Shown piece after piece: positions 31,987 through 42,905 of a stretch of 64,000 nt of DNA (positions within the stretch are counted from its first letter, which is position 1; every line of letters begins with the position of its first letter). The DNA lies in NCBI RefSeq assembly GCF_963576675.1, contig NC_088911.1, forward strand, positions 130,265,929 to 130,329,928. The letters run 5' to 3'. This stretch comes from Euphorbia lathyris. Taxonomy: Eukaryota > Streptophyta > Magnoliopsida > Malpighiales > Euphorbiaceae. The translations under genes and the position numbers were made by a program. The notes under the pieces are model-generated. The model was given only the letters and a program-made list of their open reading frames with translations, was not told the DNA's origin and made no database searches.

Positions 31987-34969
31987 TGTTAGACGAGGTG
32001 CCGCGGCCTAATCTCCCCGGCAAACCGGGGGGTGGACAACCTCATGGCGACATAAGCGGTGATTGGCGCCGAAAGCAACCAATCGTGGAATCAAGCTGCT
32101 CGGCAGGACCGGAGCTCGGAGATATGGAAGAGTCGCCACCCACGAATGAGAAAATGAACACCGATCCCTTGCGGGAGACGGGTGTGGGTTCGGGAAACTT
32201 AGGTACGAGCCGAGAAGGCTAGCTCCTTTCCGGAGAAAGGCTACTAGGCACCCCGACATCGCCCGGTTATGAACCACCGGCCTCCTACTCAGCATGTTAG
32301 GCGATAACGGACTAATCGTATACTTCTTTAAGTTTAAAATTCATTTGAAACCCTTTTCTTTCTCTTTTTGGAAACCATTTTGAGCATATGATATTGAAAA
32401 GCCACATCAGTAAAGAATCACCCATTTATGTTTATACATACACAGAGAGGGGGAAGAAAGAAGTGATTTATTTACAACTGTATTTAAATGTTATGTTGTG
32501 TGTCTATTCTACATTAACTTATTTCCCCAAAACGATGTTTATTACATGGTTCGCACCTTAATCGCCGTTGGAACGATTTAGGTGCGTTTTAAAACCCCGT
32601 TTGATGAAGCTTACCCGAATCGCCGTTGGAACGACTCGAGTAATTGAAAACGATAAAGTAAAAGCCTTTTAATAAGAAAACGTGGTTAAACATACAAGTC
32701 AATTTTATTTTGTACAAATTCATTAAGAAAGCGATTCAAAATCTCCATTATTAACAAAGAAAACGATTTTGATTACAATGTTCGCTTAATTCGTCGTTGG
32801 AACGGACTAAGGTTTTAAAACGTGATATTTTGAAGACGGTTTGAAATATTAACAAGAATGCCTCTATTTATTTACATTACAAAAAAAACATTAGTTTAAA
32901 TAATTCAATTTGAAAACTCTTTTTTTTGTGATTTATTTTCCCCACTTATTTAATGGACTCTCTACTTATTATAATTATATTAACAAATCCATTTAAACCA
33001 CCATTTATACTTAAACAAAGCCCACTTGAAATATGGGCCCATGAATGGGCTAAAAAATAAAGAAAATAACTTAACATATACATATACCTTTAAATCAAAA
33101 GGAGATTATGAGAATAAAGATTAATAAAAAGGGACTACATAATACATATATAAAATACTATATATAGTACATTTATACTTTAAAAGTGTTGAAAATAGCA
33201 AATGAATCTTATAACTAGGAAAATAATATTTATCCAAAAATAATAATCCATGAAATAACCCAACTATCCCAAAACTACATATATACATAATTATTATAGT
33301 TTTAAACATCAAAAATAATATATACTAATATCTACTAATTATCTCCCCAAAATGCCCAAGTAAATAACATTTAAAATAGAATTTAATGTAACTTGAATGG
33401 ATAACAATAAAAAGGAAGGTAATATAATATATACATATATATAAAAATAGAGTAAAAATGGAAAAACCAATCTCCTAAAATAATCATATATGTTAAAGTT
33501 CTAAAACAATTTGAAAATCATATATTAACTAACTATATATATGTATACTAAGGATTAAAAGTCTAAAAGTTAAGAAAAAGGGACCGAAATGACATTTTTT
33601 ACATTTGGGCAGATTTACCGATGGAAAATCCGTCGGTAAACAGCATTTAGCGACAGAATTGGCAAATTACAGCAGCACTCCAATATTTTCCAGATTTATT
33701 CAAAAGCTTTAAATTAAATCTAATTCAATCGTTTTGGACTTCCGAACTACCAAAGATGGATCATAGTTGAAACGGAAGTTCCTAAAACGATGTTTTCATT
33801 TTAAAACGTTATTTGGAAACCTCTTTTAAATTAAAAAACTTATAATTACAACATTTTCGATACCCGAACTACCTTTTTATCGGATCACGGTTCGTATTGG
33901 GATATCCAAAACGAGGTTTTTTATTTTAAAACAAAACCGAATTTTATTTAACACGAAACGAAAATTAAATAAATACGCTAACTAAATAAAACGTGACAAA
34001 ATAAATAAATGACTAAAGGAATAAAAACTATAGCATAAAAAAATAAATAGAAGGAGAGAATAAATTAAATAAAATAAAGAGTCTAGTCCTCGGATAATAC
34101 CTTTGATTCGGTATCTGACAGTCGAAGCCGATTGATTCCACGAACCGCGAGCTCCCGATTTTAATAAAAAATTTAGTAAAAATCGAACTTAGGAAATTTG
34201 GAATTTTTGAGAAAAAAATATTTTTCTCAAAAAAATCCACTCTCTCTCTCTCTAAAAATGTTTAGAGTGAGAAAGTTTTTCCCCCAAAAAGCCCTCCTCC
34301 CAAAAACCTTCCTCTTTTACCTTGGGATCCGTGCCCTTACATAGGGAAACGGATCCCGGAACAATGGGCGACGCCCAAAAAAATTTGTGCGTCGCCCATT
34401 GTGGTTGGGCGGCCGCCCAACCTAGTGTTGGGCTACCGCCCAACGGCGTTGGGCGAGCGCCCAACGCGAGGTTGGGCGCCCGCGCCCAACCCTCGTCGGG
34501 CGTCCGCCCGACGCGTTGGGCGTTCGCCCGACTTGGTTGGGTGCCTACCCGGCGACCCTCGGGGCGTGCCCCGCGCCGTCGGACGCGTGCACACCGTGGC
34601 CGCCGAGCGCGCGTTCCGCGCAGCCAGACGCTCGCACGTCGCGGCCGCCGAACGCGCGCCTCGCGCTGCCAGGCACGTGTGCTCAACGGCCCACGAGGGC
34701 GCGCACCACCAGCGGTACCAGGCATTGCTCGGACGTCGAGAGCGTGCCACTCGCGGTGCGTCCGACGGACGCCGCGCGCACGTCTCGAGCCGTCAAGCGG
34801 GCGTTCGACCATCGTTGTCCGCGTGCGGGATGCCATTGCGTGCTCGCGCCGTGCCGTTAATTTTCCTCCGCTTATTATTCTTTATATATTTTTCAAAACT
34901 TCCGGAATCAATCGCTTCGACCGTCTTGTTTCAGGTTTTCATCACAGGTCCTCCGACTCGGTGTCTACA
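31987..34969 (-). repeat. 5' LTR of element C (2983 bp, complete)
   Basis: On the minus strand it runs TGTAGACACC (34969) to CGTCTAACA (31987). It is bounded by the PBS inside and the ACCGC target duplication outside. The TATA box that is intact in the other LTR reads CCTATGTAAGG here (34345-34334; one T-to-C change at 34340 on the plus strand). This is the LTR that would drive transcription. Confidence 0.92.
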
Positions 34970-34974
34970 ACCGC

Positions 34975-35026
34975 GTTAACAGTCCAAACTCCGAGAACTA
35001 ATTTCCTAGTCCAAGCCCTGATACCA
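34975..35026 (-). other. Copia B leader stub with primer binding site
   Basis: This is the distal part of the leader, separated from the rest by element C. The minus-strand TGGTATCAGGGC at 35026-35015 directly abuts the 5' LTR, as in copia elements primed by initiator Met-tRNA. Confidence 0.85.
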
Positions 35027-35189
35027 TGTAACCACACAAGGGTTATTTGAAAGTGTATTATCTTATTAAGGCTAAAGGTATTACAAGTATATATATATAT
35101 ATACAAACAACCATTAATACCCAACTACTTACTTCCCAACTACTTACTTAAATGTCATCTACTAACTATATCTACTTAATATTGTAACA
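35027..35189 (-). repeat. 5' LTR of copia element B (163 bp)
   Basis: It has the same ends as 3294-3468, a shorter (TA)n, and is followed by target duplication GTTCA at 35190-35194. Confidence 0.93.
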
Positions 35190-35194
35190 GTTCA

Positions 35195-35948
35195 TAATCA
35201 TAATTAAATTTTATTTTCAATTTATTATCTTTTATATATAAATATATTAGTTGGGAGGGTTAGTTGAACACGAGAATTAGTTCCCGTAATTAGGCCCGAT
35301 ATAAATATAGTGCAAATTGGAAATTGGACAAGATAGTTAAGTGATAAGTTGGATTGGACCTGGCCCAAATCTAAATATTTATGTAATTTTCTATTCTCTC
35401 ATTTCATTAGTTACTCCAAACCTTCATAGCCGGCATGGAAGATCTTACATAAGAGTACATTGTGAATAAATTGCACTTTTTGAATCTAATTCAGTATTCC
35501 AAATTATTGGCCTAATGAATTAGCTATAGACATGAGATCAAAACTTATATATGATAAAGTTAAATTGAACAGCTCTCCTGCAAACAATACTAGAACAGTG
35601 ATACCAACAAAGTCCTAGTTAATGGCCAGGATTAAAGGGGTTTAAATTACTGGTTGTCTGGTAAGGATAAAAACACATAGTTTATTAATAATGATGATGA
35701 CCACACCTCCATAGCTAAACTAGAAACCTCCACATCATAGTTTGTAATTCAGACATTCCAAAATTAGTTTTGCAAGATTAATTTTGACAGAGTTAATTGT
35801 AAACCTTTATGACTGCTCACACAATCACAGGCCAGGCTAGAATATGATTGTATGATGAACTGAACTACGGCTGCTTCCTGACATGTTCCTGCCATACCTC
35901 TTACAATTTAATTTTATTATAGTTAATTAACAGATGATGATTTTTCTG
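35195..35948. other. AT-rich host DNA, no gene seen
   Basis: This is the right flank of copia B, contiguous with 2721-3293 before that insertion. No open frame, repeat or recognisable domain is found up to the acceptor site of the next gene fragment. Confidence 0.5.
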
Positions 35949-35951
35949 CAG

Positions 35952-36960
35952 CGTACCATCAAATCCACTTGAAATGGTAGTAGATTTCTATCACAATGAT
36001 TTTGAAGATACAGACCACCAAGAGTTACAAGTTTGAAGCACACTTATCCTCGGAATGAATTAGTAGATCACGGCGAAAATGAATATTTTGTCGCTGATGC
36101 AAGAGGTTATGAGGTTAGTGCTCTGTATCTTGCCAAACAGTTCCTCTCCTCCTTGACATCTGATCCCTGGCTTAAACTAAATCAGGTAATCCATAAGCAC
36201 TTTAAACGTAGTCATAAGTTCCGTCGCTGGTTCACGAATTCTAATCACGACGGAAATTGTGGTCGTAAATCTGCAGGCAGTTAAAGAGATAAGGTACTCA
36301 AACAATGGAGTTACCATAAAAACTGAGGATGGTTCAACATTCAATTCCAAGTATGTTATTGTGACGCCTTGGAGTCCTGCAAAGTGACCTTATTGAGTTC
36401 CAGCCTAAATTACCAGTAATTACTTTCATTTTTCTCTATCATCATGACGTAATTTCCTTAATTTGTGCAATGATTAACGATAATCTCTCTGGTTGTATGA
36501 TCAGGTATGGAAAAGAATTGCAATAGCAGATTTTAGCATGACAATATACACAAAGATATTCCTGAAATTTCCCTACAAGTTCTGGCCAGTAGGCCCTGGA
36601 ACTGAGTTCTTCCTCTACACTCATGTCAGGCGGGGATACTATCCAATTTGGCAGGTAAGTGTTCATATTTTGATTATAGAATTGATTAATAGAAGATGAT
36701 GATGATGAGTTAGATGAATTAAAATGCAGCATTTGGTGAATGAGTATCCAGGATGGAACCTTTTATTCGTGACAGTAACAGCTGATGAATCAAGGAGGGT
36801 AGATGCATATCATGGAGATTCTGAAGAAGTTGTTTGGGGAAAAAATTCCAAAACCAGAAGCAATTCCTGTGCCAAGATGGGGGTTGAGCAAGTATTACAA
36901 AGGCAGCTATTCTAATTGGCCTCCTAACTACACTCAACAACGCAAAGACCAGTTAGCGGT
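35952..36960 (+). pseudogene. Polyamine oxidase (PAO1-type, FAD amine oxidase) pseudogene, internal exons only
   Basis: Four exon-like blocks with AG/GT borders are visible: 35952-36185 (NPLEMVVDFYHNDFE, TYPRNELVDHGENEYFVADA), 36277 to about 36415 (AVKEIRYSNNGVTIKTEDGS, GVLQSDLIEFQPKLP), 36505-36655 (MTIYTKIFLKFPYKFWPVGP, FFLYTHVRRGYYPIWQ) and 36730 to about 36958 (HLVNEYPGWNLLFVTVTADE, PVPRWGLSKYYKGSYSNWPP). The order and sequence fit the middle of plant polyamine oxidase, which oxidises spermine/spermidine using FAD. The N-terminal FAD-binding part and the C-terminus are missing. Reading frame is lost by small indels near 36028, 36375 and 36805. Only the third block is fully open. Confidence 0.78.
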
Positions 36961-37215
36961 TAGTTCATTTCCTGTCAGTTTGGATACCGTGGTTTTCGGA
37001 TAATTAAACAAAACGTAGATATTGAAAAAATGAAAATTTGTTATGACAGGAGGCAGTTGGGCCAGTATATTTTACATACCCTTTTTCTTTTGTTGTTTGC
37101 CTCTTCTTTATGTCTCACCAATTTATTTGTAAATATGTTGCTACTACTTGGGGTAACTTACATTTATGGTATAATAAGTATTTGACCAAAATTTATGGTG
37201 AGATGGATAAAAGAG

Positions 37216-37425
37216 AGAGTCAATGATCCAAGAGCTTTGGCAGAGATCTTGCTTCATTAAGTGTTATTGGTGCAGGTGCAGGTGCGAGTGGCCGAAAAGC
37301 TGAACGTCGTGCCCATTTCACCATTTTGGGAAATCAAACTTTAGCATTTAAATACAAATTCTCTAGAAATTCGGCATCTCAGTCCCAGACCAGAACACAA
37401 GAATTAACCTTCAATTACGAAGTAA
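37216..37425. other. Unidentified sequence, copy 1 of a dispersed duplicate
   Basis: About 200 bp (CAATGATCCAAGAGCTTTGG ... TTAACCTTCAATTACGAAGT) recurs at 41194-41405 with substitutions and indels. One frame reads NDPRALAEILLH, another EKLNVVPISPFWEIK. I cannot assign a family. It lies downstream of the polyamine oxidase remnant. Confidence 0.6.
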
Positions 37426-37429
37426 GGAT

Positions 37430-39284
37430 TACCAATTTGCTTGCTTTAGTACTGAAAGTGAGTATAAAATGTGACATTGATGTTCCTATTTTCCAATTCA
37501 TTATTCTATGATGCAACAATGTTAATGTTATATATTTATCCAAAAATCTTAACTTTCGTGTTAGAGGAAAATCTATTGATTTGAGTTTTCATTTTGTTTC
37601 GCAACTTAGAGAAACTTTAGTGATAATTAACAAACTTTGTAATTTTTTGGGTGTCATCTAAGATTAGTAATAAACCAAAGATAATACCTAACTAGAAGTA
37701 ATTGATTCTTCAAAATTTGGCAAGATAAAAAAAGTATTAATTAAAAAGAAAGGGCTGAAAAAGAAATTAGCTCAATCGGATGGGGCCAGGCGTGTCTCAT
37801 TTGGCGCATGGCTTATACTGGCGCCGTCGGTGGCACACACTTCCCCAATTGCTTTGATTTCTTAGAATTTAAGGAACTGATATAAAGTTTGTTATCATAT
37901 TTAGTAACAAACTCAAGGATGTTTGGTTGCCCAAGGATTACCAATTGTTAATAGTTAATTTCTTCCAGGTATTACCACAGTTCCTGCTTCAACTGGAATA
38001 TAAATTATGACAACGGGATTCCGACGTATCTGTCTGATTGAAAGCATTGGACATATTCTCGAAAATACTGGTAATTGAAACTTCTTGTTTTTGTTTATTT
38101 GGCTGTGGAGTTGTGAAACAATATACTTTGAAACTCTCATGTCATGTGTATTCTTTTCTTATCTTTTGCTACCGCAAAGGTGAAATTATGATTATTTGAT
38201 TCTTCCAGACACAGGATGTAAATTCTGCAGTGAAGGCTTCAAGGAAATCCCAGAATGCTTATTCAGCTGCTAAAGCTTGTATTATATCTGGCTCAGCAGG
38301 CAATGGAGGCCATAACCGGTGCAGTGCAGGATTGATTTGCTGATTTGTAGTCAGTTTCCCACATTGAGTAAGTTTCCCTCATCCTAATACCGCTTTCTTT
38401 AACTGAATTTGCAGGTAAACAGTTAACCGAAATAAAAAACAATAAAAAACAGTTTCCCATGAAGCATATCTGGATTTGATGGGTATATTTGTTTTCTCTT
38501 GAATATGGCAGTCACAAAAACCTGATAGATAAATTATTGAGGATCCAATTAGAATATATTTAAATGCTCCATTGAAATAATATGTATACTTGGTAATTGT
38601 GAAAATGACTACAGGATTTTTATTGATTAAACTATTTCTCAACCTTTTTTTTCCCTTTTTGATGCTCACATAAATTAATGTTATTCAATCATGAATTTAT
38701 TGATATTATTGCGTCTAATGTACAGTAAGTAAACCAAGCATTAACAGGACTGTTTTGTCGGGTGGGTCCCTCGCTCTTCTGTAATCAAGTATTTTAATCC
38801 CACCTCCAGGATTCGATTCCTGATTGAATGGTTAAACTGATTGAGTACTTTAACTTGTTGGACTACCTGTTTGGTGGTAGGACTGTTTTGTCTCTAAATG
38901 TACATGTGTTTATCAATCAGAATCAAATAGTTAAGCATACATTTTTTAATGCTAAAAACATTTAGAACCACCGAATTAAATAAATAAAAAAGAAAGAAAG
39001 TCCTTTATGGACACTAGCTATTAAAAAGAAATTAATGGGCATAATCAACAATGTAATAATGACTAGTGAAAACTTTCGACAGGATCTTCCTTCATTCAGC
39101 TTTAAGTGAAAGAAAACACTTTTATGTTTACTTTTACCTACACAATTTTCTTGAATTGAATCTGAATCATCTACCATACCGGATATGCATGCTTAGGGAA
39201 AAGGCCAATAGGTTAGATGTTTAGTAAGCTTGATTGAATCTGAATCATCTACCATACCATATTGATTCTTTACCAATATCAGTA
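37430..39284. other. Non-coding, AT-rich
   Basis: No gene is recognised. A short block at 38210-38330 bordered by TTCCAG has one open frame (TQDVNSAVKASRKSQNAYSA) that could be an exon relic, but it is too short to name. Confidence 0.4.
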
Positions 39285-40615
39285 ATAGTACAGGTCTAAA
39301 CCCACCCTTCTGCCTGGTGGAAGAGGTATGAGTATGGGTTCCGTAGCGTTACCAATAGGTGGCCCAAAATTGACTTGGCTTAAAAGGCCTCATCTCTAGA
39401 AGCTCGACTCACGAGGCGTCCCTCTCGCAGTAGGGTTCCAGATCTTGCCTCGCTCTTGTGACATGCTATCTTTCCCTTCTTTTTTCCCAAGTAAAGGGTG
39501 AGTCTCAAGCGTCAGTTTGTGGATCGCGGTCTCACGCACTAATCCCTATAGGTGCCCATAGTAGGCCGGCTGCCCTACCTAAACCAATCATCATATCGGT
39601 CCCTAGGCCCCATTGTTGGAAAGGCTCGGCTTCAAAACTGTACGTGGAGCTTCCGCCTCATACGGCTCCTCTAGGGATGGAGGTAGGTCCAGAACCGCAC
39701 ACCAATCCATAGTGCCCCTTTATTAAATTTAAATAAAGAAAGAGGATCCCAAATGGTGGGACCTTTGATCAGTTGGCACCTCTAGTTAGATTGAAAGGTG
39801 CCTGTGACACTTTCTCTTACGACTTGTCTGTCGCCACCGATAGATGGCCGCTCCTTGTCTTATTTAAATCCAGTACCTATTACCTCCGCTGCTTACCCAA
39901 TGGACCAAGACCGCTTCGAAGCAATAAGCCTTTTTTCTTATCATGCCATTTCTCGCCCATTCTCCTTGTATCTGCCTCAGTCCACTATCACACTGGAGCT
40001 AAAGATTGGCTGGCACTCCTACTTACTCAAAACAAAAGTAAAACATTTTTCTGCCCCCATAACTTGGCTTCTTTACAGCGTTTGTTCACTTTTAAAATGA
40101 GATGGCTTGCGGAACTAGGAGTGGTTCCTAGTTACATGCAATGTGTAGCACCTTAGCGCAGACACATCCCAAATGGCTATCCCACGCCTTTGGTTGCTGT
40201 CTCATAAGGACCAAGACTCCCCTTAATCAATAAGCATCTACTTCTCATGGAGTCCCATAGATGGGACTGATGATTCCAACCATCAGTGATTGTGTACTGT
40301 CTTTTATCACTGACAGGGCATATCATAGAGTAGGTTAGACCATATCATAGGTGTTAATTGTGACCGGATTACTGCTCCAAAAGATCCATCACACCAATAA
40401 TCAGGACAGGAGTTGGATAACTCCATGCCAGGGGACGAAGGTCCCCGGACGCCCCCTTTCCCTACGAAAGAGAATAGGGAATAAGTCCTGTTTAGGCGGG
40501 AGGAAAAAGACACAAAGCTTTCTTTCGACTCTCGTTTGGCGCATGATACAGGTGTTTACTGATTATACAGTAGGGGCCTAGCCCACGTAAAGGTATTTGC
40601 TTTCTCTTTCCCCGC
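39285..40615 (-). other. Probable organellar (mitochondrial) DNA insertion with a group II intron-like domain V
   Basis: This block is GC-richer and less AT-simple than both flanks. On the minus strand at about 39668-39634, GAGCCGTATGAGG, a short loop, and CACGTACAGTTTT resemble group II intron domain V (consensus begins GAGCCGUAU and ends near GUACGGUUC). Plant mitochondrial genes have many such introns. I do not recognise an exon. No conserved protein is visible in the open frame at 39773-40156. The limits are approximate. Confidence 0.5.
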
Positions 40616-41193
40616 TAAAAGGAATATGTTATATTTATATATAAATGTAGTCATAGTCCACATGCAATAGTATAAAAATATATAAAAATTGAACACTTTA
40701 GGTTAAGGGTCAAAAATATCTCTAATTTATTGAATGACAAAACTGAAGTAGAGTAAAAAGAAGAAAGTAAAATTGAATCCATAAAATATTTAGGCTCTGC
40801 TTGGTTTACTGTTTATATTTATTGTTTTTTTTTTGTTTTGTTTCAGTTAACTGTTTCATGCTTCTGTTTATATATAACATTTTCATATTTTTTTTACAAT
40901 GTGATTGATATTTTACCCTTCTGTAGGTTTTATAATAATTCTCTCTCCTCAAGTTTGAAGTTTTCGTTTCTGTATCTTCAATTGTCAAATGAAGAAGAAT
41001 GATTGTGGCTCGTTTTTGAGGAGAATTTCCTGTTGCTCGTTAGTCGCTGCAGAAAGGTATGCAAAATACATTATACACCGCACTTCACGTTTAATAATTT
41101 TCTGATCATTATTGACAGTTCATTGTATTTGACAGAGAGCATTGATATTGCAGATAGCTCAATATTCAACCTATTGAACACAAACAGCTGTTC

Positions 41194-41405
41194 AATGATC
41201 CAAGAGCTGTGGCAGAGATCTTGCTTCATTAATTGGTGCAGGTGCCAGTGGCCTGTAAGGGCAGAGCGGAAAAGCTGAACGTCGTGCCGATTTCACCATT
41301 TTGGGAGATCAAACGGTAGCATTTACAAAATTGATGCATATGAATTCTCTAGAAATGCATCATCTCAAGCTCAGAGCAGAACACAAAAATTAACCTTCAA
41401 TTACA
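41194..41405. other. Unidentified sequence, copy 2 of the dispersed duplicate
   Basis: This is homologous to 37216-37425, with an extra roughly 17 bp (CTGTAAGGGCAGAGCGG) and TGATGCATATG inserted relative to it. The same uncertainty about identity applies. Confidence 0.6.
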
Positions 41406-41489
41406 AAGTAAGGACAAACAATACTGAACTGGGCAGCAGTCGGACTAATAAACACCAAACCCTTGTTTCCTCCACCATACTCTTTCATT

Positions 41490-42250
41490 CTCCTCTATAG
41501 TTCCTTCATCAAACTCAACATTTCTTCCCCTCCTTCACACGATAAATCGCCTGCGTGGAACACGTACGTCGAATCCTCAATCTCAATGCTTAGTTCCTTG
41601 CAAACTTCGGTTTGCTTCAACTCCGGTTTGCTTCATTTCGGACCGAAGAGTTTGAGCATTATCCCATTCCCCTGCTAATGCACAAGTGTTTGATAATGTG
41701 ACATATGCACCTGTTACTTGTTGATTAGATTCGATTAACTGATTACTCACATCAACGACTATATCTACTTGCCCTTGAAGCCTCTCGCGGAGAGCAATGT
41801 GCCATGAAGTAGAGCGCTTTCATTGGGGTTGACAATAATCGATTTAGCCATGTTCCGAGCCTTGTTTTTACGGGCAATTCGACTCCGCATGTCGACGACA
41901 CAAGTTCAATGCTTCGTTGAAGGGGCCGCGTTGTGTCTACTAGACATTGAGTTTAGATGTTTTAATCTGCATCTATGAGTCCTGAGTGGTTATAAGCATG
42001 CAGAACTCTTAGAAAAGTTACATGGTTCGAGTCTGTACTTTGCCGCAGCAATAATCATTGATGTAAATGGAATGATAAAAAGTTGTGGGATGCATTTAAA
42101 CACATTGTACGGTAACCAAAACACTCGTATTTGGCATACATGTCTACAAGAGCGGTAGCAACAACATCGTTTGACTCATGGCCAACGTGAACCATTGCCA
42201 TGTGTGCAACTTTCCTTTGAAATCAGCTTCCCCAAGCTATAACAAGCATA
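41490..42250 (-). pseudogene. PPR (pentatricopeptide repeat, E-motif) pseudogene, copy 1
   Basis: On the minus strand an upstream block reads HESNDVVATALVDMYAKYEC (about 42,190-42,110). A downstream block at about 41,760-41,640 reads DVSNQLIESNQQVTGAYVTL and NTCALAGEWDNAQTLRSEMK, the E motif typical of plant organelle RNA-processing PPR proteins. Between and after them the frame is broken repeatedly. Functional PPR genes are usually intronless and far longer, so this is a decayed fragment. Confidence 0.7.
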
Positions 42251-42429
42251 AGTTGTGCATAATGAATTCTCTAAAAACAACTGAATCTCAACATGGGTAT
42301 GGCTATTTTTACTAGTTTTGTTGTCAACAATCATCAGAGACGCCTTAATTAGTGTCGCAAAAGTGAATCATTTTGTGCTACATTATTTTTCGGCATTGTT
42401 CTGTATAGAGAGTGAAATTGGGATTATCT

Positions 42430-42905
42430 AAGTGGAACGCATATGTTGGCTCCTTAATCTCAATTCAGTTGCAGCGTAGTTCCTTGTGAACTTTGGTTTG
42501 TTTCATTTTGAACCGAAGAGCCTTGGGCATTATTCCATTCCTTTGTTAATGCATAAGTGTTTTATAATGTGACATGTGCACATGTTACTTGTTCATTAGA
42601 TTCTATTAACACTGATTGCTGACATCAACGACTATATCTACTCGCCTTTGAAACTTGTTCGCAGAGAGGAATGTGTTCGAAAGTATAGCTTTTTTGTTGG
42701 GGGTTGACAACAATCGATTTATGGAATAACAGAAAGATATGGGATGCGTTTAAACACCTTGTCCGAGTACCAAAACACCTACATTTGGCATACATGTCTA
42801 CAAGTGCGGTAGCAACATCGTTTGACTCATGGCGACCGCGAATCATTGCCATGTGTGCAGCTTTCCTCGAAATCAGCTTCTCCAAGCTAGAACAAGCATA
42901 AGTTG
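42430..42905 (-). pseudogene. PPR pseudogene, copy 2 (tandem duplicate)
   Basis: It is a second, shorter version of the same sequence in the same orientation. HESNDVATALVDMYAKC reads at about 42,830-42,780, and the E-motif DNA (about 42,630-42,480) aligns with that of copy 1. The copies have diverged by many substitutions and indels, so the duplication is older than the LTR insertions. Confidence 0.68.

Larger units (their letters stand above)
18176..34969 (-). mobile_element. Ogre-like (Ty3/gypsy, Tat clade) non-autonomous element C, minus strand, in the leader of copia B
   Basis: On the minus strand the 5' LTR is 34969-31987 (TGTAGACACC...TCTAACA). It is followed after 2 nt by a primer site TGGCGACTCTGCTGGGG (31984-31968), the type I associate with Ogre elements. 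The 3' LTR is 21174-18176. ACCGC flanks the element (18171-18175 and 34970-34974). The internal 10.8 kb contains no protease, RT, RNase H or integrase: only a gag-like frame (25493-24684), tandem arrays and hairpin arrays. It must therefore have been mobilised in trans. LTRs differ by roughly 1 percent by eye plus one 42-bp deletion. The 3' LTR lacks the first roughly 29 bp of U3, with tandem repeat in its place. Confidence 0.9.
3294..35189 (-). mobile_element. Ty1/copia LTR retrotransposon B, minus strand, carrying two nested gypsy insertions
   Basis: Both ends are resolved. The LTRs at 3294-3468 and 35027-35189 begin and end TGTAACC...TTGTAACA, and GTTCA flanks the element at 3289-3293 and 35190-35194. 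Removing element A plus its 5-bp duplication (10,059 bp) and element C plus its duplication (16,799 bp) leaves 5,038 bp, a normal copia length. The primer binding site TGGTATCAGGGC (minus strand, 35026-35015) abuts the 5' LTR and resembles the initiator-Met tRNA site of copia elements. The polypurine tract (minus strand GAGGGGGAG) abuts the 3' LTR at 3469. In transcription order: LTR, leader (interrupted by C), gag, protease, integrase, RT (interrupted by A), RNase H, LTR. The coding region is dead. Confidence 0.95.

Noticed and set aside
34941..34969. Reading the element C LTR as ending at GGTTTTC (34940) with TCACA as flank
   Set aside because: That edge gives no matching target duplication; extending to TGTCTACA gives TG...CA ends and a matching ACCGC on both sides.
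39773..40156. 127-codon plus-strand frame
   Set aside because: No recognisable domain and it runs against the inferred intron on the minus strand; kept only as part of the probable organellar insertion.
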